Shown here in pieces: positions 1 through 8,078 of a stretch of 13,549 nt of DNA (positions within the stretch are counted from its first letter, which is position 1; the number at the start of each line of letters is the position of its first letter). The stretch lies in contig JAFEEV010000017.1 in the NCBI GenBank assembly GCA_018240935.1, positions 1-13,549 on the forward strand, written 5' to 3'. The DNA comes from Pseudomonadota bacterium (GTDB lineage Bacteria > Pseudomonadota > Gammaproteobacteria > Burkholderiales > Nitrosomonadaceae). Position numbers and translations under genes: made by a program. The notes under the pieces were generated by a model. It worked only from the letters and a program-made list of their open reading frames with translations, was not told the origin of the DNA and made no database searches.

Positions 1-178
1 ATTGCCGGATGGAAAGCTTTGCGGTGATGTTGATTTCGATACGGTCAAGGAAATTGCCGGTTTTATTACGCCCGTTCCGGGAGGCGTCGGTCCCATGACC
101 ATTACCATGTTGTTATGCAATACTATTCTGGCGGCGGAACGCGCCCAGGCCGGTATTCCAAATAAGGTAATCCGTTAA
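1..178 (+). CDS. folD: FolD, methylenetetrahydrofolate dehydrogenase/cyclohydrolase (C-terminal end only)
   Basis: The reading frame is open from base 2 to the TAA at 176-178 and gives 58 residues. The segment GDVDFDTVKEIAGFITPVPG followed by GVGPMT is the C-terminal signature of FolD (the PGGVGPMT motif). FolD is a cytosolic enzyme that oxidises 5,10-methylene-THF and then hydrolyses methenyl-THF to 10-formyl-THF, feeding purine and formyl-Met synthesis. The start, the catalytic Lys and most of the Rossmann domain lie before the window. The tail (AAERAQAGIPNKVIR) ends normally, so this is a window-edge partial and not a broken gene. The aceE start lies only about 20 bp downstream on the same strand, so read-through into aceEF is possible. 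Confidence 0.93.
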   Translation, partial: LPDGKLCGDVDFDTVKEIAGFITPVPGGVGPMTITMLLCNTILAAERAQAGIPNKVIR

Positions 179-198
179 CTTAGCGAGTGTGCAAGCGT

Positions 199-2859
199 AT
201 GGAACAGCAACCCGATATTGATCCGCAGGAAACGCAAGAATGGCTGGATGCGCTCGATTCGGTCATCGCCAATGCCGGCGGCGAACGCGCCCATTTTCTG
301 CTGGAAAAACTGATAGAAAAGGCCCGCCGTTCCGGCGCTTACCTGCCGTATAGCGCCACAACGGCGTATATCAATACCATACCGGCGGGAAAAGAAGAAC
401 GCTCACCGGGTAATAACGCCATCGAACACCGGATTCGTTCGTATGTGCGCTGGAATGCCATGGCGATGGTATTGCGCGCCAACAAGAATACCAATGTCGG
501 CGGACACATCGCCAGCTTTGCCTCAGCCGCAACACTGTACGACGTGGGCTACAATCATTTCTGGCACGCCCCGTGCGAAACGCATGGCGGCGATCTGGTT
601 TACCTGCAAGGGCATTCCTCTCCGGGCGCTTATGCGTATGCATTTTTGTCCGGTGAATTGAGCGAAGCGCAGTTGAATAATTTCCGCCAGGAAACCGGCG
701 GTAATGGTTTGTCTTCGTATCCGCATCCTTGGCTGATGCCTAATTTCTGGCAATTTCCCACGGTTTCGATGGGGCTTGGCCCGTTGATGGCGATTTACCA
801 GGCTCGTTTCATGAAGTATCTGGGCAGCCGCGGATTGGTCAATACCGATGGCCGTAAAATCTGGGCTTTCATGGGTGACGGCGAGATGGACGAACCCGAG
901 TCGCTCGGCGCGATTCCACTGGCATCGCGCGAGAAACTGGATAATCTGATTTTTGTCGTCAATTGCAATTTGCAACGTCTGGACGGTCCGGTGCGCGGCA
1001 ACGGCAAAGTCATTCAGGAACTGGAAGGCGCTTTTCGCGGCGCCGGCTGGAACGTCATCAAGGTGATCTGGGGTTCTTATTGGGATCCGCTCTTGGCGAA
1101 AGATACCAAAGGGCTATTGCAAAAGCGCATGATGGAGTGCGTGGACGGTGAATATCAGAATTTTAAAGCCAGGGACGGCGCTTACGTGCGCGAGCATTTT
1201 TTCGGCAAATACCCGGAATTGCTGGAGATGGTCGCCACTATGTCCGACGACGATATCTGGCGGTTAAACCGCGGCGGGCATGATCCTCATAAGGTCTATG
1301 CCGCCTATGCAGCGGCGGCTAAACATACCGGACAGCCGACCGTGATTCTGGCCAAAACGATCAAAGGATACGGCATGGGTGAAGCGGGTGAAGCGCAAAA
1401 TATCACCCATCAGCAGAAAAAAATGGGAACGACTTCGTTAAAAGCTTTCCGTAATCGCTTCGGTCTGGATATTCCCGACGACAAAATCGATGATATTCCC
1501 TACCTGACTTTCCCCGAAGACTCAGCGGAATTTAAGTATATGCGGGAACGGCGGGCGGCGCTGGGGGGTACTTTTCATCGCCGTAAAACCCATGCACAAG
1601 CATTGCAAGTGCCGCCGTTATCGGCTTTTCAAGCGCTGCTGAAAGCCAGCGGAGAAGGGCACGAATCGTCCACCACCATGGCGTTTGTGCGGATTCTGAA
1701 CATCCTGGTGAAAGACAAGCAAATCGGCCCGCATGTCGTACCGATCGTCGCCGATGAATCGCGTACATTCGGCATGGAAGGCATGTTCCGGCAATTGGGC
1801 ATCTGGTCGTCGGCCGGTCAATTGTATACGCCGCAAGACGCGGATCAGCTGATGTATTATAAGGAAGACAAGCACGGCCAGATTCTGCAGGAAGGTATCT
1901 GCGAAGCGGGCGCCATGTCGTCCTGGATAGCGGCGGCGACTGCGTACAGTACGCATGGCATCCAGATGATTCCGTTTTTTATTTTTTATTCCATGTTCGG
2001 TTTTCAGCGCATCGGCGATCTGGCATGGGCTGCCGGCGACATGCGCTGCCGCGGCTTTTTGCTGGGCGGAACGGCGGGACGCACGACATTGAACGGTGAA
2101 GGATTGCAGCACGAAGACGGGCACAGTCATATTGTAGCGTCGACGATTCCCAATTGCGTTTCATACGATCCGGCGTTTGCCTACGAGCTGGCTGTCATCA
2201 TTCAGGATGGCTTGCGCCGCATGTATCAGGAGCAGGAGGATGTTTATTATTACATCACGGTGATGAATGAAAACTACTCGCACCCCGAAATGCCTGCCGG
2301 TGCCGAGAAAGATATTTTGCGTGGGATGTATTTGTTCCGCGCAGGAAATGCCGGTGCAAGCGGGCTGCGTGTGCAATTATTGGGTGCCGGAACCATTCTG
2401 CGCGAAGTCATCGCAGCATCGGAGATATTGCAACAAGAGTATGGTGTGAGCGCCGATGTCTGGAGCGTGACCAGTTTCAACGAATTAAGACGCGAAGCGC
2501 TGGCTGTTAGCCGCTGGAACATGCTGCATCCGGAACAGCCGGCGAGATCATCACATGTGGAGAATTGTTTCAAGGGACGCGAAGGTCCGGTGGTTGCAGC
2601 AACTGATTTTATGAAGATTTATGCCGACCAGATTCGTGAATTTGTGCCGGGACGATACCGTGTGCTCGGTACCGACGGTTTCGGCCGTTCCGATACGCGC
2701 CAAAAGCTGCGCCGTTTTTTTGAAGTGGATCGTTACTACATTACCGTTGCGGCACTCAAGGCATTGTCGGAGGAAGGAATAATCGGCAAGCAGCAAGTTA
2801 CACAGGCGATTGAGAAATACGGTATCGATCCGGAAAAGTCCAATCCGGCGGTCAGTTAA
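199..2859 (+). CDS. aceE: Pyruvate dehydrogenase E1 component, homodimeric type
   Basis: This is the E1 subunit of the pyruvate dehydrogenase complex. It uses thiamine diphosphate to decarboxylate pyruvate and acetylates the lipoyl group of E2 in the cytosol. The protein (886 residues from ATG 199) is collinear end to end with the E. coli-type single-chain E1, which has about 887 residues. The thiamine/Mg binding motif GDGEMDEPES begins near residue 226. Other family segments are NCNLQRLDGPVRGNGK, REHFFGKYPE, NRGGHDP, NITHQQKKM (with the active-site-loop His), ADESRTFGMEG, LNGEGLQHEDGHSHI and LGTDGFGRSD. The frame also has a GTG at 187, giving 890 residues. I prefer ATG 199 because it matches the usual N-terminus (…DIDPQETQEWLDAL), although neither start has a strong ribosome-binding site. 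It lies between folD and aceF. No truncation or missing core motif was seen. Confidence 0.97.
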   Translation: MEQQPDIDPQETQEWLDALDSVIANAGGERAHFLLEKLIEKARRSGAYLPYSATTAYINTIPAGKEERSPGNNAIEHRIRSYVRWNAMAMVLRANKNTNVGGHIASFASAATLYDVGYNHFWHAPCETHGGDLVYLQGHSSPGAYAYAFLSGELSEAQLNNFRQETGGNGLSSYPHPWLMPNFWQFPTVSMGLGPLMAIYQARFMKYLGSRGLVNTDGRKIWAFMGDGEMDEPESLGAIPLASREKLDNLIFVVNCNLQRLDGPVRGNGKVIQELEGAFRGAGWNVIKVIWGSYWDPLLAKDTKGLLQKRMMECVDGEYQNFKARDGAYVREHFFGKYPELLEMVATMSDDDIWRLNRGGHDPHKVYAAYAAAAKHTGQPTVILAKTIKGYGMGEAGEAQNITHQQKKMGTTSLKAFRNRFGLDIPDDKIDDIPYLTFPEDSAEFKYMRERRAALGGTFHRRKTHAQALQVPPLSAFQALLKASGEGHESSTTMAFVRILNILVKDKQIGPHVVPIVADESRTFGMEGMFRQLGIWSSAGQLYTPQDADQLMYYKEDKHGQILQEGICEAGAMSSWIAAATAYSTHGIQMIPFFIFYSMFGFQRIGDLAWAAGDMRCRGFLLGGTAGRTTLNGEGLQHEDGHSHIVASTIPNCVSYDPAFAYELAVIIQDGLRRMYQEQEDVYYYITVMNENYSHPEMPAGAEKDILRGMYLFRAGNAGASGLRVQLLGAGTILREVIAASEILQQEYGVSADVWSVTSFNELRREALAVSRWNMLHPEQPARSSHVENCFKGREGPVVAATDFMKIYADQIREFVPGRYRVLGTDGFGRSDTRQKLRRFFEVDRYYITVAALKALSEEGIIGKQQVTQAIEKYGIDPEKSNPAVS

Positions 2860-2903
2860 ATCAATGCCGGACAGAATTGCATTTCCCATTTCGACGGTGT
2901 GTG

Positions 2904-2908
2904 AGGAG
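2904..2908 (+). promoter_or_regulatory. Ribosome-binding site fixing the GTG start of aceF
   Basis: AGGAG lies 5 bases before GTG 2914. It supports that non-ATG codon as the real start, since translation from it gives the expected MAELKKVLIPDIG lipoyl-domain N-terminus. Confidence 0.75.
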
Positions 2909-2913
2909 AGCGT

Positions 2914-4221
2914 GTGGCTGAATTAAAGAAAGTGCTCATTCCGGATATCGGCGACTTCAAGGAAGTGCCGGTCATCGAAGTGCTGGTAAAAGCGGGCGGC
3001 GTTGTGCAAGCCGAAGATTCCCTGGTTACGCTGGAATCCGACAAAGCGACGATCGAAATTCCATCGCCATATTCCGGGCTGATCAAGGAAGTATTGATCA
3101 AAGCCGGTGACAGAGTATCGCAGGGCAGCGCGGTTCTGACCCTGGAGGTTTCGGCTGGCGGCCAAGCGGAAGTCCCTGCGCAAACTTCCCAAACCGTGGT
3201 TGCGCACAAGGAAGCTCCGCCGCAACCGCAACCCGAAGTGAAGCCGGTTGTTAACCAAGCGCCGCAGCGCATGCCGCCAACTGCGCCGCCAGTCGGTAAT
3301 ACTTTATCCAAGGCGCACGCCAGTCCGTCGATCCGCCGTTTTGCGCGCGAACTCGGCGTCAATCTTGAATCGATTACCGGCAGCGGACCGAAGCACCGCA
3401 TTCTCAAGGAGGATGTGCAGGCTTTTGTAAAAGCCGAGCTATCAAAGTCGAGCGGCGCCGGTATGGGGGCTGCGCTGAATCTGTTGCCTTGGCCGCAAGT
3501 AAATTTTGCCAAATTCGGTCCGGTTGAATTACGGTCGCTTACGCGGATTAAGCAAATTTCCGGCGCGAATCTCCATCGCAACTGGGTGATGATTCCGCAT
3601 GTGACGCAATTTGACGAGGCCGATATCACCGATTTGGAAGCATTGCGCAAAGAATCCAATGACAGCGGCAAAGAGAGCAGGGTGAAATTAACGCTCCTGG
3701 CTTTTTTAATGAAAGCATTGATTGCGTCTCTGAAAAAATTCCCGGAATTCAATGCTTCGCTCGATAATAATTCCAACGGCGAAACAAGTCTGGTCATCAA
3801 GCATTATTATCATATCGGATTCGCCGTCGATACGGTGAATGGATTGGTCGTGCCCGTCATCCGGGATGCCGATCAGAAAGGAATCATCACCATTGCGGAA
3901 GAGCTGGCCGGACTGTCTTCGCTGGCGCGCGAAGGTAAGCTGAAGCCCGCCGACATGCAAGGCGCCAGTTTTACTATCTCCAGTCTGGGCGGGATCGGCG
4001 GAACAGCCTTTACACCGATTATCAATGCACCGGAAGTTGCGATTCTGGGGATTTCCAAAGCCGGTATCAAGCCGGTATATCGTGAAGGTCAATTCGTGCC
4101 GCGTTTAATGCTGCCTTTGTCTTTGTCGTACGATCATCGTGTCATCGACGGGGCGACGGCGGCCCGTTTCACAACGCATCTATCGGAAGTATTGACGGAT
4201 ATGCGCCTTGCATTGTTATGA
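2914..4221 (+). CDS. aceF: Pyruvate dehydrogenase E2, dihydrolipoyllysine acetyltransferase
   Basis: E2 is the core of the pyruvate dehydrogenase complex and transfers the acetyl group from lipoamide to CoA. The 435-residue protein has a single N-terminal lipoyl domain (about residues 3-77) with the lipoylated Lys at K44 in ESDKATIEIP. A Pro/Ala/Gln-rich linker follows, then a peripheral subunit-binding domain (about 133-175, SPSIRRFARELGVNLESITG), then the catalytic domain from about residue 205. The active-site motif DHRVIDG is present with H408 and D412. One lipoyl domain is fewer than in the E. coli protein, which has three, but short E2 chains are common in other bacteria. The start is GTG with AGGAG upstream. 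It lies 54 bp after aceE, and the E3 gene (lpd) is not in the window. The likely product is a cytosolic multimeric core. Confidence 0.96.
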   Translation: MAELKKVLIPDIGDFKEVPVIEVLVKAGGVVQAEDSLVTLESDKATIEIPSPYSGLIKEVLIKAGDRVSQGSAVLTLEVSAGGQAEVPAQTSQTVVAHKEAPPQPQPEVKPVVNQAPQRMPPTAPPVGNTLSKAHASPSIRRFARELGVNLESITGSGPKHRILKEDVQAFVKAELSKSSGAGMGAALNLLPWPQVNFAKFGPVELRSLTRIKQISGANLHRNWVMIPHVTQFDEADITDLEALRKESNDSGKESRVKLTLLAFLMKALIASLKKFPEFNASLDNNSNGETSLVIKHYYHIGFAVDTVNGLVVPVIRDADQKGIITIAEELAGLSSLAREGKLKPADMQGASFTISSLGGIGGTAFTPIINAPEVAILGISKAGIKPVYREGQFVPRLMLPLSLSYDHRVIDGATAARFTTHLSEVLTDMRLALL

Positions 4222-4239
4222 CAGGCATCGCGTATTTTT

Positions 4240-4929
4240 ATGCTCGCCGGGGAGGAAGTTATCGATAAGTTTCCTCTGGTCGGTATTTATGGCGGGACAT
4301 TTGATCCGATCCATTACGGTCATTTGCGCATCGCGGAAGAGTTGCTCGATTCGATCGGTTTGCAGCGCATGATCTTTGTTCCCTCGGGAGCTCCCCGCTT
4401 GCGCGCCGCGCCTGCGGCATCCAGAGGTCACCGGGCTGCCATGGTGCGGCTGGCGATTCAGGATAATAGCCGGTTTGCACTGGATGAACGGGAAATAAAC
4501 CGGCCCGGAACCAGCACGACGGTGCAATCATTGCGGGAATACCGCTGTGAATTGGGAGAAAATACCGCGCTGTGTTTTGTGTTGGGAATCGATGCATTCA
4601 TCAAGATCAACCAATGGTCTGAATGGCAAACACTACTTAATTTGTGTCACTTAATCGTAGTTGGCCGCCCGGGTTTTGTCTCGATTAGCGGTGAGAAAGA
4701 TTTGCCGGCCGAAATACGCCATGAATATTCATCTCGCCACGCCGCGGATGCCAGTGATTTGGCGCGGCAACCCGGCGGCTGTATTTATACTGCGCGTACC
4801 TCGTTGCTGGAAATATCCGCTTCACAGATACGATCGCTGATCGGCACGGCAAAAAGTATCCGCTATTTACTTCCTGAAAATGTCTCTGAATATATTAAAT
4901 CCAATCGGTTATATACCGGAAATCTATGA
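4240..4929 (+). CDS. nadD: Nicotinate-nucleotide adenylyltransferase
   Basis: NadD adenylates nicotinate mononucleotide with ATP to give nicotinate adenine dinucleotide, the step before NAD synthetase. The nucleotidyltransferase signature GIYGGTFDPIHYGHLRIAEE sits near the N-terminus. The second motif, ISASQIRSLIG (ISxTxxR type), is near the C-terminus, and both active-site parts are intact. Total length is about 229 residues, slightly longer than the usual ~210-220. The start is uncertain. ATG 4240 has no clear ribosome-binding site, while a strong GGGGAGGA lies inside the frame at 4249-4256 with no ATG, GTG or TTG after it before the conserved GIYGGTFDP. It begins 18 bp after aceF and its TGA overlaps the rsfS ATG by 4 bp (ATGA), a sign of translational coupling. 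Confidence 0.93.
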   Translation: MLAGEEVIDKFPLVGIYGGTFDPIHYGHLRIAEELLDSIGLQRMIFVPSGAPRLRAAPAASRGHRAAMVRLAIQDNSRFALDEREINRPGTSTTVQSLREYRCELGENTALCFVLGIDAFIKINQWSEWQTLLNLCHLIVVGRPGFVSISGEKDLPAEIRHEYSSRHAADASDLARQPGGCIYTARTSLLEISASQIRSLIGTAKSIRYLLPENVSEYIKSNRLYTGNL

Positions 4930-5252
4930 ATTCTGAAAAATTGGCAACTATCATTGTTGATGCATTGGAAGAGATCAAGGCGCGTGATATCGACGTCATC
5001 AATGTGTCTAAAATTACCTCGATGTTCGAGTTCATCATTATCGCCAGCGCGGACTCGACGCGTCAGACAAAGGCGCTGGCTAATAATGTGCAAGAAAAAG
5101 TGAAAGCAGCCGGGGGGAAAGTGCACAGTGCCGAAGGGGAACAATCGGGTGAATGGGTGCTGGTGGATTTGGGCGATGTGGTTGTGCATATCATGCTGCC
5201 GGCAGTACGCGAATATTACAATTTGAAAGCATTGTGGTCGGAGCGTAGTTGA
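4926..5252 (+). CDS. rsfS: Ribosome silencing factor RsfS (YbeB/Iojap family)
   Basis: RsfS binds ribosomal protein L14 on the large subunit and blocks subunit joining when nutrients are limiting. The 108-residue protein shows the family hallmarks: ALEEIKARDIDVINVSKITS at the N-terminus, then FIIIASADSTRQTKALANNV, the GEWVLVDLGDVVVHIM strand region and REYYNLKALW near the end. Its length matches the typical 105-130 residues. The ATG at 4926 overlaps the nadD stop. The order nadD-rsfS-rlmH is a widely conserved bacterial cluster, which supports the assignments of all three. No unusual residues were noticed. Confidence 0.95.
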   Translation: MNSEKLATIIVDALEEIKARDIDVINVSKITSMFEFIIIASADSTRQTKALANNVQEKVKAAGGKVHSAEGEQSGEWVLVDLGDVVVHIMLPAVREYYNLKALWSERS

Positions 5253-5287
5253 GGCTCCCGAGGGTTGTGAATGAATTCCATCGGCTC

Positions 5288-5758
5288 ATGAAGTTTTTTA
5301 TACTCGCGGTTGGCAACAAAATGCCGGATTGGATCAGAACGGGTTATCTTGAGTATATCAAGCGCTTGCCCGGTGAAATAACCGTGAATTTGATTGAAAT
5401 CAAACCGGAAAAGCGAGCCGGAGGAAAAACGGTTGTGCAGCTCCTGGAAGCGGAGTGTCAAAGAATTCGCGCCGCTTTACCGCCGAATTGCTACATTGTG
5501 GTTCTCGATGAGCGAGGCCAGCAATGGACCACAATAAAGTTTGCCGATGTCATTCAAGAGTGGATGATGACGCAAAATGCCATTGCATTTATCATTGGCG
5601 GCGCAGACGGCTTGCATGAGGATATCAAGCAAGCGGCGCATGCCATGATGGCACTATCGAAACTAACATTGCCGCACGGCTTGGTACGAGTTTTACTGGC
5701 GGAACAGATTTACCGCGCTGTATCGATTAACAAGAATCATCCTTATCACAGAGCTTAA
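5288..5758 (+). CDS. rlmH: 23S rRNA (pseudouridine1915-N3)-methyltransferase RlmH
   Basis: RlmH is a small SPOUT methyltransferase that uses SAM to methylate pseudouridine 1915 in helix 69 of 23S rRNA on assembled 70S ribosomes. I place the start at ATG 5288, giving MKFFILAVGNKMPDW and 156 residues, the normal family length. An in-frame TTG at 5249 would add 13 residues that are not typical of the family. The C-terminal trefoil-knot motifs are clear: FIIGGADGLHEDI (SAM pocket) and LPHGLVRVLLAEQIYRAVSI followed by NKNHPYHRA, the invariant family end. It lies 35 bp after rsfS on the same strand. Confidence 0.95.
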   Translation: MKFFILAVGNKMPDWIRTGYLEYIKRLPGEITVNLIEIKPEKRAGGKTVVQLLEAECQRIRAALPPNCYIVVLDERGQQWTTIKFADVIQEWMMTQNAIAFIIGGADGLHEDIKQAAHAMMALSKLTLPHGLVRVLLAEQIYRAVSINKNHPYHRA

Positions 5759-5774
5759 AATTGATTGCGTACCG

Positions 5775-5864
5775 ATGAACACATGCCGTTCACAACCATC
5801 ACCGGAAAAATTGGATGCGATGATCAAACCGGTGCAATGCGCCGGATGTAGTGCGATTGTATAA
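5775..5864 (+). CDS. Possible 29-residue Cys-containing mini-ORF between rlmH and maf (speculative)
   Basis: An ATG 16 bp after the rlmH stop opens a 29-codon frame, MNTCRSQPSPEKLDAMIKPV then QCAGCSAIV, ending 6 bp before the maf ATG. It contains a CxxC pair plus one further Cys, as in tiny zinc-binding peptides. No ribosome-binding site is visible and the frame is short enough to occur by chance. I do not recognise it. It is recorded because it fills most of the only sizeable gap inside the cluster. Confidence 0.13.
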   Translation: MNTCRSQPSPEKLDAMIKPVQCAGCSAIV

Positions 5865-5870
5865 ACTGTG

Positions 5871-6491
5871 ATGCTTTCCGAAAACCAAATCTACCTTGCA
5901 TCAAGAAGCCCTCGCAGGCGCGAATTGCTGCGCCAGATCGGCGTGAAATTTAATTTATTGATGATGCGGGAAACCTTGGGGCGAACCATCGATGTCGATG
6001 AGCAGCCGCTTGCCAATGAAGTTCCCGCTGATTATATCTACCGCATTACCCGCGCTAAAGCCGATGCCGGCTGGAAACGGATATTGCAGCGCCGCTTACC
6101 GGTTCAGCCAGTGCTGGCGGCTGATACCATTGTGACGATTGACGGATGCATTCTCGGAAAACCGCGGGATAATGCACATGCCGAAGAAATGTTGAAGATA
6201 TTGTCGGGCCGTTCGCACCAAGTGCTAACTGCGATCGGGGTCGGTGTCCGCGATACCATACAAATGCGATTGTCGGTATCGACCGTACGTTTTCGCGAGA
6301 TCAGCGAACGTGAGATCAGGCATTATCTGGCGAATAATAATGTTCTGGACAAAGCCGGGGCTTATGCGATTCAAGGTGTGGCGGCCGCTTTCATCGTCGA
6401 GATCTCGGGCAGTTATAGCGGCATCATGGGATTGCCGCTCTACGAGACGGCGCAGTTGCTTGAGGAAGCCGGTATCACAATTTTTCAATAA
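5871..6491 (+). CDS. maf: Maf-family nucleoside triphosphate pyrophosphatase (YhdE type, dTTP/UTP)
   Basis: Maf proteins hydrolyse non-canonical or excess nucleoside triphosphates to monophosphates and pyrophosphate, and have been linked to house-cleaning and septum control. The N-terminal IYLASRSPRRRELLRQIG is the substrate-binding signature. The catalytic region LAADTIVTIDGCILGKPRD follows, then SGRSHQVLTAIGVG, and the late motifs LDKAGAYAIQG and GSYSGIMGLPLYET complete the fold. The pattern fits the YhdE subgroup, for which dTTP/UTP pyrophosphatase activity is known. The start could be ATG 5871 (206 residues) or the adjacent in-frame GTG 5868; neither has a clear ribosome-binding site. It is followed by rng, a pairing also known in enterobacteria. 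Confidence 0.93.
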   Translation: MLSENQIYLASRSPRRRELLRQIGVKFNLLMMRETLGRTIDVDEQPLANEVPADYIYRITRAKADAGWKRILQRRLPVQPVLAADTIVTIDGCILGKPRDNAHAEEMLKILSGRSHQVLTAIGVGVRDTIQMRLSVSTVRFREISEREIRHYLANNNVLDKAGAYAIQGVAAAFIVEISGSYSGIMGLPLYETAQLLEEAGITIFQ

Positions 6492-6623
6492 CGGTTAATT
6501 GAGTGTGGCAACATTCGATTAAAATTGAATTGTGCTTTCCCATCATGATTGTTTCGTCATATGACCCTCTACAGTATGGGGCGCCAGCTTCAAATATCCG
6601 TTTTTATATTAGCCTAATCAAAT

Positions 6624-8078
6624 ATGAGTAATGAAATTCTTGTCAATATCACGCCGCAAGAAACCCGGGTGGCGATACTGGAACAAGGGGTGACGCAAGA
6701 ATTGCATATTGAACGGACAAGCGGCCGGGGCATCGTCGGGAATATCTATAATGGGCGTGTCAGCCGTGTTTTGCCAGGCATGCAATCCGCATTTGTCGAT
6801 ATTGGCCTTGACCGCGCTGCTTTTTTACATGTGGCGGATATCCGCGATTCCGGTCAAGAGGGTGATGCAGCCAAACCCATTGAGAAATTATTATATGAAG
6901 GAAACAGTATCCTGGTTCAAGTAATCAAGGATGCAATCGGCACCAAGGGCGCGCGGCTGTCAACACAGATAAGTCTGGCAGGACGTTTGCTGGTGTTTTT
7001 GCCGCAAGAGTCGCATATCGGTATTTCGCAGCGTATTGAAGACGATAACGAACGTGAGATGTTGCGCGACAAGTTGCAGCAGATTCTGCCTGCGGAAGAA
7101 AAGGGCGGGTATATTATCCGCACTATGGCCGAGACTGCGGATGAAAACGATCTGCGCGCCGACCTTGAATATTTGCACCGGCTATGGCGTGACATTCAAC
7201 AAAAATCGGTCACCATTGCTGCGCCGGTATTGCTTTATCAGGATCTTGATCTCAGTCACCGGGTATTACGGGATTTCGTTGATGAAGACACTATCCGCAT
7301 TCTCGTCGATTCGCGGGAAAATTATCAAAAGCTGGTGCGATTTGCGCACAACTACATGACATATATAGCCGAGCGTATAACGCTGTATACCGGTGACCGC
7401 CCATTGTTCGATTTGTACAGTGTGGAAGAAGAAATTGAAAAATCTTTGGCGAAACGCGTCAATCTGAAGTCCGGCGGCTACCTGATTATCGATCAAACGG
7501 AAGCGCTGACCACGATGGACGTGAACACTGGCGGATTTATCGGTGTGCGTAACTTTGACGATACTATTTTCAAAACTAACCTGGAAGCGGCCCAGGTCAT
7601 CGCCAGACAACTTCGTTTACGCAATCTCGGCGGTATTATTATTATCGATTTTATCGATATGGATTCCGAAGAACATAAGCAGGCTGTTTTGGCGGAATTT
7701 AATAAAGCATTATCAAAAGATCGCACGCGTATAACCGTCAACGGATTCAGTGCGCTGGGCTTGGTCGAGATGACACGCAAACGCACCCGGGAAAGCCTGG
7801 CGCATGTGTTGTGCGAAACTTGCCCGACTTGCCAAGGAAGAGGTGAAATTCGTACCGCGCAAACGATTTGTTACGAAATACTGCGTGAGCTGCTGCGCGA
7901 AGCCAGACAGTTTGAAGCCAACGAGTTTCGCATTCTGGCGTCGCAGCAAGTGATCGATTTGTTTTTGGATGAGGAATCGCAAAGCCTGGCGCAATTGGGC
8001 GATTTCATAGCGAAACCGATCAGTCTTCAGGTCGAAGAATCGTATACGCAAGAGCAGTACGATGTGATATTGATGTAG
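6624..8078 (+). CDS. rng: Ribonuclease G
   Basis: RNase G is an endoribonuclease of the RNase E/G family that trims the 5' end of 16S rRNA and cuts some mRNAs. The 484-residue length equals the short RNase G form, with no long C-terminal degradosome scaffold. An S1-like RNA-binding domain lies at about residues 35-128 (GNIYNGRVSRVLPGMQSAFVDIG). The metal-binding catalytic aspartates are D299 (MDVNTGGF) and D342 (IIIIDFIDM). The zinc-link cysteines C400 and C403 (CPTCQG) are present, as is NGFSALGLVEMTRKRTRESL. The ATG at 6624 lacks a strong ribosome-binding site but matches the family N-terminus (MSNEILVNITPQETRVA). The 132-bp gap after maf could hold a promoter, but I see no clear -35/-10 pair. 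This gene ends the conserved block. Confidence 0.97.
   Translation: MSNEILVNITPQETRVAILEQGVTQELHIERTSGRGIVGNIYNGRVSRVLPGMQSAFVDIGLDRAAFLHVADIRDSGQEGDAAKPIEKLLYEGNSILVQVIKDAIGTKGARLSTQISLAGRLLVFLPQESHIGISQRIEDDNEREMLRDKLQQILPAEEKGGYIIRTMAETADENDLRADLEYLHRLWRDIQQKSVTIAAPVLLYQDLDLSHRVLRDFVDEDTIRILVDSRENYQKLVRFAHNYMTYIAERITLYTGDRPLFDLYSVEEEIEKSLAKRVNLKSGGYLIIDQTEALTTMDVNTGGFIGVRNFDDTIFKTNLEAAQVIARQLRLRNLGGIIIIDFIDMDSEEHKQAVLAEFNKALSKDRTRITVNGFSALGLVEMTRKRTRESLAHVLCETCPTCQGRGEIRTAQTICYEILRELLREARQFEANEFRILASQQVIDLFLDEESQSLAQLGDFIAKPISLQVEESYTQEQYDVILM

Noticed and set aside
523..975. 150-residue open frame on the minus strand inside aceE
   Set aside because: It lies wholly within a certain aceE coding region, has no family features and is a shadow of G/C-biased third positions. 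The same applies to other antisense frames in aceE, aceF, nadD and rng, such as 2856-3800 minus.
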